From: Ramazzottius varieornatus | Lineage: Eukaryota; Tardigrada; Eutardigrada; Parachela; Ramazzottiidae | Assembly (NCBI GenBank): GCA_001949185.1 | Contig: BDGG01000002.1 | Span: forward strand, 8,603,990-8,667,989 | Direction: 5' to 3' | DNA length: 64,000 bases | In this document: positions 22,345 to 33,389 of the stretch, piece after piece | How positions within the stretch are numbered: position 1 is the stretch's first letter | Layout: each line of letters opens with the position of its first letter | Translations under genes and position numbers: made by a program | The notes under the pieces: generated by a model | Database searches by the model: none | Seen by the model: the letters and a program-made list of their open reading frames with translations, nothing else | Told to the model about the DNA's origin: nothing

Positions 22345-22430
22345 TTCAGTATCGATATTTCTTTCTTCAACTGTTTCACTATCGGTATTTGGATATGTCA
22401 TATTTTATCGCTGTAAAATATCGACATCCA
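22345..22430. mobile_element. MITE family A, short fragment
   Basis: CAGTATCGATATTTCTTTC, CACTATCGGTATTTGGATAT and CATATTTTATCGCTGTAAAA match the interior of the copies at 3670-3914 and 53733-54104. The ends are missing. Confidence 0.45.
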
Positions 22431-22547
22431 CGGATCAGGGCCTACTAGGAAATATGCAGGTTTCTCAAAAGATTTTCCAGCATTTACTGAGAATATTCGA
22501 TATGGGTCAGCTCGCATCGTGGGTCACATATCGTTCAAGTCAAAGTA

Positions 22548-22701
22548 CACGCGCCTGGCCGAATTATTGGCCTGGACAAAATTTTCGGCCTTCAGCCGAA
22601 AGCGGCTATGCTTCGATTGATTGATCGATTTTGCCAGCGGCTGCTGCTTTCGGCCGGTGGCCGGAAATTTTCTCCAGGCCGGTAATTTGACCAGGCGCTT
22701 G
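22548..22701. mobile_element. MITE family C: 154-bp near-palindrome flanked by TA
   Basis: The left arm begins CACGCGCCTGGCCGAATTA and continues GGCCTGGACAAAATTTTCGG. The right end, reversed, reads CAAGCGCCTGGTCAAATTAC and GGCCTGGAGAAAATTTCCGG. TA lies on both sides (22546-22547, 22702-22703). The arms make up most of the element, leaving under 40 bp of unpaired centre. Confidence 0.75.
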
Positions 22702-23362
22702 TACTGTAGTTGTGTAACGTTGCGCAAAGGTTATTCCATAACGGGACTGATAACATTGACCGCCGATGGAGTCTTAGATACACCTTTCGTGTGGAGTTGT
22801 AAGACATCTGGTAAGAGCCTAAGGATGATACGGTACACGGAAATCAGGTGGTGAGATCAGAAGCAAGCCAGAAAGCATTTATATGCGGGATAACTCTCGA
22901 TCAGGAAATACTTTTCCCATAGATAATTAGTCTGTGGTGAGTCGACAGTACATCTGACAGAAGACACATTTGTCCAAATCAGGAGACTGTCCAATTAGCC
23001 ATGAGAATCCGCCAGATACCATATGGTCACGTGCTGTGGATGGTTGGTGAACGTCTCTTAAAAGAACCGGGTTCCGGCCATCCAGTCTAGCGGACCATTG
23101 AGGCTGGATAGACTGCCTGATTAGTGTTGATTACTGCATACTGCGTGTAAATAGCTTCTGCTGATTGATTATCCGACTGGAACAGTCTCCGGCACGTTTT
23201 CTGCCGACTCCTTATAACATTACACCCGGAATAAATGCGACTAGTTTTTTCCGCCGACAACAGAGCTATCAAAATTGCAATCGGCTGTATAGCATGCATC
23301 TCTAAATCTGACAGCACGCGTTCCACTACAATCCTTAAACGTCTCATCAGAGAGTGACCGCC

Positions 23363-24376
23363 ATGTCGTCTTTCAATCTTTCCCATTACCCAGAGACTAA
23401 TATATCCAGATTTCATGAGTTTCAAGCCCCAAAGTTGGTGGCCATCCTCAATATTACTGCTATCGTGACCGTCCTACTGGCCACATGTTTTAACATCTTC
23501 ATTCTGACCACGTTCGCCAAGTTCCCCAAGCTTCTGACTCCCTTCACCATCCACACAGTCAACCTCATTATCATTGACATTTTGGGTTCTTTGATCTATG
23601 CACCCATCCACGGACTTCGTTCCATCAACCGTGACCTTTTCCGAGTGACACCTTTGTGCTCGGCTCACAACTACCTCCACTGGGTTTTTCCCGCTCTCGC
23701 CCTTTCGCAGCATGCGATCATTTGCTTGGATCGATGGCTGGCTCTGGTGGCGCCTGTGTACTATCGCCAGCGAAAGACGGTCACCAGCGGTATCGTAGCC
23801 ACCTTGTGCGCTGTGGTGTACATAAATGCTTGGTTACTTCCGGTCTTCATTGCCGATTACTACCACGAAAAGCCACCGGGAGAATACTGCGACAATATGC
23901 GAACTTGGCCTCTTTATCGAACCGTCGTTCGAATCACGACGGCTTTCATCCCACAAGGCATCATGTATTTCTCGTATCCTGTACTGACGTGGCTGATTAG
24001 CAAACGACGGAGCAAGGTTGCCACTCTTCAACCGACAAACGTCATGACCGCAGTTGAACGAACGGTTGTGGAACAGCCTGAGATACAAGAGAGGAAAAGC
24101 ACTCTGGCGCGGGCTACCAGTCCTACGCAATGGAAAAAGGGGACCCGCCTAGTGTTGTGGCTGATTGTGGCCCAGTTCGTCTTGTGGGCACCGACCAACA
24201 TAACCAGTTTAATGACAGGCAACGGAGTCCAGCTGATGTACCTCAATGATCTAAATTCCATTAGCCATTGTTTGGGCGGTCTATTGATGATCGCTGATGT
24301 GATCATTACGCTCAAGTTTCTACCAAACTTACGCAAAGCCGTTGCCGATCATTTCCGGCAAATTTTTCGTCGGTGA
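23363..24376 (+). CDS. 7TM receptor D (class A GPCR-like), intronless
   Basis: One exon, 337 aa from the ATG of MSSFNLSHY; an upstream in-frame GTG is not used as a start. There are N-glycosylation sites near the N-terminus (NLS, NIS). TM1 is about IVTVLLATCFNIFILTTF and TM2 VNLIIIDILGSLIYAPIHG. A TM3 cysteine (LCSAHNYL) and an ECL2 cysteine (GEYCDNM) could form the usual disulfide. The TM3 end is CLDRWLALVAPVYY, so DRW replaces DRY. TM6 has WLIVAQFVLWAPTN in place of CWxP. TM7 ends VIITLKFLPNLRKA without a clear NPxxY. This fits a divergent rhodopsin-family receptor, chemosensory or peptide. It is not a close relative of receptors A-C. Confidence 0.8.
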   Translation: MSSFNLSHYPETNISRFHEFQAPKLVAILNITAIVTVLLATCFNIFILTTFAKFPKLLTPFTIHTVNLIIIDILGSLIYAPIHGLRSINRDLFRVTPLCSAHNYLHWVFPALALSQHAIICLDRWLALVAPVYYRQRKTVTSGIVATLCAVVYINAWLLPVFIADYYHEKPPGEYCDNMRTWPLYRTVVRITTAFIPQGIMYFSYPVLTWLISKRRSKVATLQPTNVMTAVERTVVEQPEIQERKSTLARATSPTQWKKGTRLVLWLIVAQFVLWAPTNITSLMTGNGVQLMYLNDLNSISHCLGGLLMIADVIITLKFLPNLRKAVADHFRQIFRR

Positions 24377-25201
24377 TGGCCTTCGCTCTACTCTTTTCGC
24401 CATAGATAATCCGCGCTATACATGTTGGGCCGTTGTCGATAAAGACCGCTAATTGACACTGGAGTCACCTGCTCCACTGTGGGATCGGTTCGATTCTAAA
24501 CCACGTACGTCACTTAGGGCAAGCAGCATGTCATGGTCCCTTCCTCTGCCTACTCCTACCGAAACCAAGCCTCGGATGAATTTCGTTATCATCAGTGCGG
24601 TCAGAAGAAGATCGAAATGATCAGGCCTCCTTTTTGAGATTTGGCCTCACGGCCTGCCAATTATCCAAATTGTGAAATTTCAAAAGCTCCTATGGGCCGG
24701 ATCAGGCTCCGCCACACAGTATCAGCCAGTCAAATTGCCGTATACACACAGAGGACGGTGGTATTCTGCAAAAACGAAATCATCGTGCTGGAAGTGTTAA
24801 TGAAGAGCAGCAAATGTCGGATGGAAGCGGGATGCCATCGACGGCTGATCAGCGAACGTCGTTGCTGATCACAAGCTAAAAAGAAGCCGGTCTACCCACA
24901 AACATCGGAGACTATGCATTTGCCAAGAGGAAAGCTTCCTCGCAGTAGCTCTAGGACAAGGAAATTCAGAGAAGAGTCAGTGTGCCACGTTACGACCCGC
25001 TGGCTATTAGCTCTAGGCAAAACTTCCTCTGCTGATAAGGATTAACGGCACCTTTATGGTGTCTTCACAAGCTGGTACTTTTTTGACAGTGTGACGAGAA
25101 GAAATTTTTCAAATTACTCGGCGCGTTTGTTCGATTTATCCGAGAAAAGGGGAGAGGACGCTCAGAACACCCGACGCGAACGGCAATTCTCATTAGTAGC
25201 A
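24377..25201. other. Intergenic, no gene recognised
   Basis: Between receptor D and GST-2, both plus strand. Only short frames. A box-B-like GGTTCGATTC at about 24486 has no matching box A, so no tRNA is called. Confidence 0.4.
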
Positions 25202-26152
25202 ATGGTCATCGGCGACATTCCCGGATACGGAAAAGGTATCATCAGTTTTGTCTTCCACATTGATCACAGCAACGGTATGCATACGCGCAAAGATTTGACG
25301 CATAAGTCGAATCCATGTTGAAACAGGGTCCAAGCCTCCGCCACATCGGGCAGAGGAACCTATCCGTCTGTACAGCATGCGCTTCTGTCCCTTCGCCCAC
25401 CGAGTTCGGCTAGTCTTAGCCTATAAGCAATTACTGTAAGCCTCCTTCCATATCTATCTTTGTTTTTGATATGCATTCTTGACGATATTATGCGCGCCGC
25501 AGGTATGAGGTGGTGAACATTGATCTAAAAGACAAGCCGGACTGGTATCTGCAGGTCAATCCGCTGGGTAAAGTCCCACTTCTGGAAGAAGACGACAACA
25601 AGCGGGTTTTCGAGAGCACCAACTGCGCAGAGTATCTCGATGACAAGTTCAACGATCGTAATAAGCTGCTGCCTGCGGCACATCCTCTGCAACGAGCTCA
25701 ACAGAAGATGATGGTCGAAGTTATCCATGGCAAAATAGCCATGCCACACATGCAGCTTATTTTGAAAGGTGCCGATGAGCAGAACAGAGAAGCTCTGGCT
25801 AAAGCACTGGACGAAATCGAAGCGATGATGGTTGGACCTTATTTGTTCGGTAAGCGCAGTCGCCAATACCGCCAATGTCAGAAGTTTGATGAAGTAAATG
25901 TCTGGTAATCTTCCAACAGGAGACAGCGTGACATTTGTGGACCTGATGGTGTGGCCTTGGTTTGAGCGTATTCCGGCGATCGAAAAGTTTCGACAAGTGT
26001 CAATGACGTCAGAGGAGCGTCATCCACAGTTAACGCACTGGTGCAAGTTGATGCGTGAAGAAGCAGCCGTTCAAGCAACAAGCTACCCCGCCGACTTGTA
26101 TGTAGACTTCTTCCGGACGCGGGACTTTAATACCGGCTTATCCAAACACTGA
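25202..26152 (+). CDS. Glutathione S-transferase, omega class (GST-2)
   Basis: Four exons (25202-25235, 25327-25435, 25503-25849, 25920-26152) give 240 aa. The 12-codon first exon ends in GYGK and joins GSKPPPH; together this mirrors the GKGSxPP start of omega GSTs. YSMRFCPF puts the catalytic cysteine at residue 32, the same number as in human GSTO1. NPLGKVPLL holds the cis-proline, and the GSH-binding pair is FESTNCAEYLDD. The C-terminal domain has FVDLMVWPWFERIP. The reaction is glutathione-dependent thiol transfer and reduction in the cytosol. Introns are 91, 67 and 70 bp, phases 1-2-1. The N-terminal micro-exon is supported by reading frame and family similarity only. Confidence 0.87.
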
Positions 26153-27100
26153 TGTCTCGCTTTCCTCCGTCACATCCAGCGTTGGGTGTCTGAAAGCAAA
26201 CTACCTTTCTGTGTTTAGTATTCAAAAACACGTCGCACGCGTTGCGCAACGAGTTGTGTTTTACTCGATCGGACGTTTCGCCCCGAGGCAATCAGAAAGC
26301 AAGACATTCTAAATTCATGCTGGCCATTTGCAAAGGTAGCTGGTGCTGATGATTTCGAACCACTCGTATGAACAAAGCAGTAAAGCGTAACAACAGCCAC
26401 ATTCGAAGCAGCAATCAGCTTGCGCGGAGTGTACTGGCCATTTATATTTCACATGTGCCCATCACATATTGCGCTTTCCGTTCAGAAGCTATATCCGAGC
26501 AGTGTAGAAAAACTTTGCACTGGTCCTGAAAGATCGCTACGGCAAACTCAACAGATCAACGGGTAGACCAAACTCGGATGTGCAGGAAACTGTCGTCAAC
26601 TTTACTTCTGTGGGATTCTCAGCGTCTGGCTATACTGATTGATCAAAGCTATCGGAACACCAAGGATGGATTAGTGGTTATCGCTTGTTTGTACAGCCAT
26701 TTGGCTTGGACTTGATGAAGTATGGACTTATTTGGTAGCTTTGCGTCATGCATTTTGACTCTATGCAGTAAGTCATCGACTATATATGCAGAGTATGAAT
26801 AAGCAGTTGGTTCAATATTCGTAGCATACAATGCACTCGGTAGCGTGGCGCCTTGCCGAGATCCCGGTTACACTGATGACGAGATATAGGAACAAAGAAA
26901 ACATTGATGCCAAAGATATCGGCATTTGTTGCCGAGCCCGAATAGTATTCAAATCGCTGAAAAGAGGTTACGTTGTTGGGTACTCGTAGAGGTAGTGCTT
27001 GATGTGAGCAGCAGCTGTAGTAGTTCCGCTTGATGCGCGTTTTCTATCCTCCGCATCGGTAAGAGCTTGAATGACTACGCATGACTAACTTCCCTTGCAG
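26153..27100. other. Intergenic, no gene recognised
   Basis: This separates GST-2 from the PEBP-like gene. The missing first exon of the latter should lie here. One candidate is 27033-27058 (MRVFYPPH, donor GTAAGA), which joins in phase but encodes no signal peptide. Confidence 0.4.
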
Positions 27101-29460
27101 CCCACCAGTGTCCAACGGTGGATACAATTGGTTTAACGTACTGCAAAAATTCGCTGCATCCGCGCAGTACGACATCACACACGTGAAGTACAGCCCCGGT
27201 CCGGCTTTACTGCTTGTTCAACCCCCTACGGGGGGTGGATCGTCACGTACGTGTACGTACTACGCGGACGCCGCGAATTATCACACTAAGTGAATCAGTC
27301 TATTGTAGGCCTGTGGGTTGGCGGCGGCAGCGGTCAGATCAGTCAACTGCAGAGCAGCAACAATGACAACGCCAACAATTGTCGACCGGAATTCCGGCGC
27401 TTCGGTGATGAAGCCTGCTTGGCCAATATCCTGAATTTGGTCAACAACGAGAGTGCCTTCTGGTTTGGAAGAGATCTCGAGTCGCGCTGTGATAGCAGTC
27501 AACTTGCCGATATCAACGACGCCAACTGCTACCTGCCGGGAGCCAATAACGGACCTCGCAGATATTCCATCCTACAACGGTTATTCACCGTCCCTCCAAC
27601 GTTAACCAAACTGGACCCTTACTTAACAGTAACCTACGCTACTGCGGCAGGTACAGTATGTCTGGCCCAATGTACGGGAAATGAGACGTAGCACAGCTGC
27701 TGTGTCTTTGCAGGTAACTATACGGCATGTGGCGGCGACTTCTTTGTTGCAAGGCGCGGTGTGGACGGCAACCCCGACAACCCCGTCACGCCATGGTTGA
27801 TCAGGGACGCCCCGACCTTCACCCTACAGGTGGAACCAGGGAAGTACTACACCATAGTGACAATGGACGCTGTGTCCGGCGATGTCCTTGGGGTAGTGAT
27901 AAATTACCCCATCCCTGAGGTACGGTGGATTGTTTTCATTCTAACACAGCCAAGATGAAAACTATAGGTCGGGATTATTTTCGGACCAGGAAGTGTCCGG
28001 GTATCGTCCGCCCTACAATGCCCGCAACTACACCGTGCCCGTTGTCTTTCTGGTGTACCGGCAGCCATCCGGAAATATGCAGATTAGCTCGAGGTGGATC
28101 AATGCCATGTCCAACCGCGGCTCGGGCAACCAGTTCGACCTGGCTAGTTTCGCGCAGGATCAGCAGTTAACGGGCCCCATCAGCATGAACCTGATGCGAG
28201 TGGATAAAGACCCCTGGGCGGCGCAACAGAAGATCGAGACTGGACAAGGACCTAACTTTTGCGCTTATATCGTCCGCGAAGGTACGGCCCATGAATGCGC
28301 GTCAGTCGTTGACACTGTTGAAAAGTTAAAAAAGATTATGTGTCGTAGCTCTGAAGAAATGGCCATTTGAGTTTATCCAGAATATGGATTCGACGAGTAT
28401 GGACAGTTTTCTGACAGTGACGTTTAGCTCACCGGCGTCCTCCTTTAGTGTTTGCTGCGCTGACTTCACATACAGGTAAGTTTCTTGGTACGGGAAAGAC
28501 CCACCTTTCGGAAGTCCATGGCGTGGGAAGAAGGCTGTCTTTCCATCAGAGACTCCTCGCTGAAGGCGAACCCACTGAACGATGCCTACGTTGGGGCTAT
28601 TCATGTTCGCGACCAGCCTAGCATTCGAGTGACAAGAGCCAACGGAGTAGGCACAGGTACTTACAGCCTTAAGAGTGGTCCGAACCGCAAAGCACGAAAC
28701 TGAGGGGACATTGATCCTTGTTAGATCGCCTTTACACCATCATTGGAGTCGATCCGACCAATCCCAAGAATGCGCTGTCCACTCCAGAACGTCCCTATCT
28801 CCTATGGCTGGCCATCAATATTCGCGAAGCCGACGGAGGGCTGGTTCAAGCAGTCAACACAGTGCTGACTTACGCACCAACTATCCCGGCCCCCCAGTCC
28901 CCTCCCCACACCCTGTTCTTCTTTCTCTATGAACAAACTAAAGGGCCGATCAGCGAAGCGCAATCCATTGACTTGCAACAGCGCTACACCGACCCTTTAT
29001 GCGCCGACTACGTCTTGGGAAGGTTAAGTGCCCAGTGCAAACATACAATGATCCAACCAGATGCTAATTGAAACCTGTCCCAGACTAACTCATTTGCCAG
29101 TATGTTCCTTTTCCTAATTTCTTTTTTCTATTTCCGGTTGGTTTCAGGTGTCTGTTCCGTATCGCTAACTTTACCGCAGACTACAACATGACCTTGCGCG
29201 CGGCAAGTTGGGTGACGACGGTCAACGACGCCTTCGCTCGGTACTGGATGATCAAAAGTGGGCAACTCGAATGGGACATCTGTACGGGACAACCCGACTA
29301 CCGGATACCCTGCCTGAGGCCGGGCCAACTGGCCATTGCACGTGTAACGGATGTCAGCCCAGCATGCAGGCTCTCGGCCTCTTTTGTCGGCAAATTCTTT
29401 GTAATGCATATTCTGACTACATCGATCGCCTTATGGCGTGCTAGCTACTCCTCAATATAG
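27101..29460 (+). CDS. Protein with two PEBP-like domains, 5' end incomplete
   Basis: Exons: 27101-27246, 27309-27650, 27714-27919, 27990-28281, about 28479-28656, 28725-29022, 29148-29460. Domain 1 aligns with phosphatidylethanolamine-binding proteins at YLTVTYATAAG, FTLQVEPGKYYTIVTMDA, YRPPYNARNYTVPVVFLVYR and FDLASFAQDQQLTGPI. Domain 2 repeats the pattern: LYTIIGVDPTNPKN, RPYLLWLAINI, then PPHTLFFFLYEQ and FRIANFTADYNMTL. The ligand-pocket DPDAP is lost in domain 1 and partly kept in domain 2, as is the pocket histidine (PPHT). Before domain 1 lies a Cys-containing, Asn-rich insert (SNNDNANNCRPEF). PEBPs bind lipid head groups or inhibit kinases and proteases; the role here is open. The phase does not match between the exons ending 28281 and starting about 28479, so a small exon or other splice is missing. 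No start codon exon is certain. Confidence 0.7.
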
Positions 29461-29915
29461 CCACCCTTTGTTAGTACTGTAGTAACAGGTTGAAGGTCTT
29501 TGTCGATCCAGGAAGATACCGCATCTGCGGAAAACAACAGCGTCTTGAAGCTCCCATCAAATGCACAGGTTCTGCTTCGCAGACCTAGATATACTTTAGA
29601 TTTTATCTCCAGTCGTTCGCCATGCGAGTTAGAAGTGACTTTATTCGTGAAAATTATCTTTCCGAACATGCTCGGATTACTGCTAGCGTACTGTTCGAGG
29701 TAAGAGAGGCACCATTTTACGTGATTTTCCATACGAGAAGGTGTGAGCCCGTTCAGTATACCTCTGCATCGTCGGATGTAATTTTCGTGGAGTCGGTTGA
29801 GCAAGGTTCGGTGATTCATTTCAAGCTCGGACGGAATTTCCACACCGCTCAGTTTGGCTCCCACAAAGCTCAGGTCTCCTGAGATCCTAATCTTGTTCCG
29901 GAGGGGTAATCTCAA
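29445..29915 (-). mobile_element. Tc1/mariner-like transposase fragment
   Basis: The frame has the layout of the linker and first catalytic part of a Tc1-like transposase: NHRTLLNRLHENYIRRCRGI (the RTVRRRL..AGL helix), then GKIIFTNKVTSNSHGER where FTDE would be expected. The catalytic aspartate is therefore asparagine, and nothing equivalent to the second and third acidic residues is seen. The frame ends within the last codons of the PEBP-like gene, so the insertion may have supplied that gene's present stop. Confidence 0.5.
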
Positions 29916-31104
29916 GTCGTTCTCGGACTTTCTTCACTCTCCTCCCGGAGTCTTCGGATTCTAGTAGTGTAGCACGTCGCAGACCCATGAGCGCTAGTTT
30001 TGATCCTCCTCGCAGCACTAGTTGTGCCTTTGTTACAGTTTTCTTCTCTAACATTGGTCACTAAAGTTAGATCGAATTCAATTTTGGTTAACGTGTGCTG
30101 TCTACTACTTCCCCATCCCACCACACCTTCCTTCCTTCCATCCCGCCCGCGTAAGCCCACGCTGTTTTACCTTGTTACATTTCATTAGGCTTTTCGTTCA
30201 CGATGTCGGGGCTCCCTATCTTTACTTCCTACTCTCTGTATGTTGAACATAGCCTACATTCTTCTCGACGATAGTGGATGCCTTGAGCAAACTTGATTTC
30301 ATTCGTTTTGTTCTTGTGACGCTACACGAGAGTACTTTTCTCCCACTCGCCCTCCCTACATTTCCTGTACCGGTTCCGCGCTCAGTAAAGGGGGCATTCG
30401 GTTTCGCGTCGCATCCGAATCACGAGTGCCTCCATTCTGGCAAAGTCACTTCCGCGCTCGTCTAGCAAAGCACACGCTAGTTAGTTCAAAGTCAACGCTG
30501 CCATATCTGGATCAATAGCCCTACCGAGTGTCGTCGTCGGTTGAACTCGTCTACGGCTCTGTAGAAGTCTTAATTCTAGCACGCGAAGAAGCAAATGCAA
30601 ATGGAGTACCAATGTATTCACATCGATCAGTCGCCAATCAAGTGGTCTTTGACTGGCTGAACAGGACTTATTGGCTTAACAGAGCCTATCCATCTTACCT
30701 ACATTAAACGGTTAAATTTTGCGTGGACAGTACTACCCTGCTCCATCAGTCCAAAATATGATGTTTTGATTTTCGGTACTATGACCGTCCCATAAGCGAA
30801 AGTTCGATCCATTCGACAATCGACACAGGCCGCGTCGGCCCTGGATTGACTGTTTTGCGGTTCAAAATTCGTCATCGACCCAAGGAACAGCTAAAACTAC
30901 GCACCGGCTTGCACTCGGGACCGATGGTCGCGATTGGCCTGACAATGCCACGTTACTGTCTGTGGGTTAGCGGGTCACTTCAATTACTCGGAAATCAGTT
31001 TGGAGTCTTAACTAATTCCAGGTCTGGTAAGACAGCGAATACGCCAAATAAAATGGAAAGTAACGAACAAGCGCTGCGCATCCATGTCAATGTAAGGAAC
31101 AGAT
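29916..31104. other. Intergenic, no gene recognised
   Basis: A pyrimidine-rich stretch (about 30100-30150) and short frames only, running into the assembly gap. Confidence 0.4.
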
Positions 31105-31552
31105 NNNNNNNNNNNNNNNNNNNNNNNNNNNNNNNNNNNNNNNNNNNNNNNNNNNNNNNNNNNNNNNNNNNNNNNNNNNNNNNNNNNNNNNNNNNNNNNN
31201 NNNNNNNNNNNNNNNNNNNNNNNNNNNNNNNNNNNNNNNNNNNNNNNNNNNNNNNNNNNNNNNNNNNNNNNNNNNNNNNNNNNNNNNNNNNNNNNNNNNN
31301 NNNNNNNNNNNNNNNNNNNNNNNNNNNNNNNNNNNNNNNNNNNNNNNNNNNNNNNNNNNNNNNNNNNNNNNNNNNNNNNNNNNNNNNNNNNNNNNNNNNN
31401 NNNNNNNNNNNNNNNNNNNNNNNNNNNNNNNNNNNNNNNNNNNNNNNNNNNNNNNNNNNNNNNNNNNNNNNNNNNNNNNNNNNNNNNNNNNNNNNNNNNN
31501 NNNNNNNNNNNNNNNNNNNNNNNNNNNNNNNNNNNNNNNNNNNNNNNNNNNN
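31105..31552. other. Assembly gap (448 Ns)
   Basis: All bases are N. Long frames reported across it are artefacts. The gap cuts off the 5' end of the tRNA-like sequence that follows. Confidence 0.99.
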
Positions 31553-31620
31553 GGATGGCTAAGTGGTGCGAGTGCTTGACATGTAGGCAGCATGTGGGGT
31601 TCGACTCCCCATCCGTCTAC
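31553..31620 (+). tRNA. tRNA-like sequence (tRNA or tRNA-derived SINE head), 5' end in gap
   Basis: A polymerase III box A (TGGCTAAGTGG, 31556-31566) and a perfect box B (GGTTCGACTCC, 31598-31608) are present. The T-arm TGGGG-TTCGACT-CCCCA pairs, TCCGTCT is a plausible 3' acceptor strand, and TTTT follows at 31621 as terminator. The five-pair stem TGCTT/AGGCA encloses GACATGT, giving CAT as a nominal anticodon, but position 33 is A where tRNAs have T. That favours a decayed tRNA or the head of a SINE over a working tRNA. Confidence 0.55.
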
Positions 31621-33389
31621 TTTTAACTGCTGCTTCGTGATGAAGAGTTTTTGTGGAAAATATCCACGGTCTGGCTATCAAAGTAAGCGAACCAATCTGT
31701 TCCTTACATCAGCATTGAATTCAAAGAGCTTTTGGACGAGTTTGTTTCTTCGAACTGGCAGCTTGTGGGAACATTGCGGTCAAGGTTTAGTTTTTTCGAA
31801 TTATGCAAGTTGATGAGTAGGAGTGGGTGTAAAGTAATTCCAGCCAGCTCGTTCGAAATCCGTGCAATATTCTTCGACTTCGGAAAACGAGAATCATTCA
31901 GAGTTGACGACGCTGCTCGCTATGCCGCACAGCCGAACGCCTGTCACTTCATTACACCCGTTAGGTGTAATGGATGTGTCATAGAATTTTCGCCCTTAGC
32001 TTGGCAGACACTGTGATGAATGTTTGACAGACCTCAAATTGAAACCGTAAAATTTTGTACGGACTTCGGACGAGCTGACTGTATTGACAGTACGAAGATG
32101 GCTCATTCATTTTTCCGGGTACAATCACTTTGATTAGTTATGGCCAATGACAGTGACTGTAAAGAACTAATGACGACTTGGTGGCTGACAGGATAGCGCC
32201 GACGAGCGGAAACCGCGCCTGTTGTAGCCGGAATTAGCAAAATAACTGCCTGCATCACAAATCAACCTCTGAAAGTGTATTAAGCTTTTGCCAGAGGCAT
32301 GTTTTCGCGGTGATGCAAATTCCATAAGTAAAAGCAATAAAAGCGATTGGTTGGCTGCTGTAGGCGAGCAGCACATCTGGTGTGTGATGCTCCGTTTGGT
32401 AAGTGGGAATAGTTCTTCAAATATAGGCCCTTTTATTGTGAAAGTAGGCTTGCAATGTAGGCTCTTTTATTCAGAAGGATCGCAATATTACACCCATAGT
32501 TCCGGGGTGGAACTGCTACACTGTAGCGTTTTCAGATATGGGTGTCGGCGGCCCAATACCAACACAATGGACGCTTAGTTGAAATGTTCAGGAATCGAGT
32601 TTGAAGTTTTGGGTTTCCAAGGGAGAATTTGAACTACTAATGCAGTCAGGTGTAACAGACATGGAGGAAAACGATGCTTGAGTTCATTCGACCGTCTGAC
32701 CAGTGGTCAAGCGACCAAGTCAGAAAACTCTGAAGAGATTCGAAATGTTGAGTTAAATTTTTTGACGTCACGAGGACATCATACAGCGTGAGAATGCGGC
32801 TGCATCTGTTCGGACGCGAAACCTCCCAAGTGAGGGTATCTCAGCTGGTCATCACCCCCAGAATTTTCGGGAAAATCTTCCGAAAATGGCGAACATTTTT
32901 CCTAGACTTTGAACCAGGGCGAGGTGCGGCAACTGCGGCTCATGATTTCCCTGAACATTGCCATTAACTTGATATCATAAAAGGACAATTTGGAAGCAAA
33001 ATCCATTGTGTTGGTGTGGGGCCGCCGAAGCTCATATTTCGACGTCTTCACATCCCCGGTGCATCCACGGGAGTGTCCTTCTCCAAGCTATCCTCATAAG
33101 CTCGGTCATTGGCGTCATCGGTTGGTCCAATCGACCGAACCTATCATTCCTGAAGGTAGCTAGACCATAGGCACAGCTGAAGTGCCCTTAATTTGTCTTA
33201 ATTTGACGATTGGCTTTCTTCTCTAAGCTGGAAGACAAGGAAATTATAGGTCGCGTTTGTGCACGGAGGTTTGCTCCCCTTTTAACATCGGAAGCTTTTA
33301 GCATTCGGGCTATTAAGGCCCATAATTTTAACATTCTCCATCGCAGCCTATCAGAGTTCACTTCTGTGAGATTCCTTTCAGACTTTAAG
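31621..33389. other. Intergenic with a dispersed repeat
   Basis: No gene is recognised. At 32570-33000 lies the second copy of the repeat found in receptor B intron 1 (15005-15290). The frame of receptor E is open upstream to 33210, but from a non-ATG codon. Confidence 0.45.
32570..33000 (+). repeat. Dispersed repeat, second copy
   Basis: It shares ordered blocks with 15005-15290: ACATGGAGGAAAACGATGCT, TTTTGACGTCACGA and the translated LNIAINLIS followed by a stop then KDNLEAKS. It is longer and more diverged than the intronic copy. Confidence 0.5.

Larger units (their letters stand above)
21461..23362. other. Intergenic stretch with two MITE-like elements
   Basis: No gene is recognised between the divergent starts of receptors C and D. 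It contains a partial family A MITE (22345-22430) and an intact TA-flanked inverted-repeat element (22548-22701), listed separately. Confidence 0.5.

Noticed and set aside
23474-23713. Minus-strand frames within receptor D
   Set aside because: Antisense shadows of a clear 7TM coding exon.
24480-24500. Box-B-like GGTTCGATTC
   Set aside because: No box A upstream and no cloverleaf.
30846-31593. Long open frames on both strands across the gap
   Set aside because: They are open only because they consist of Ns (31105-31552).
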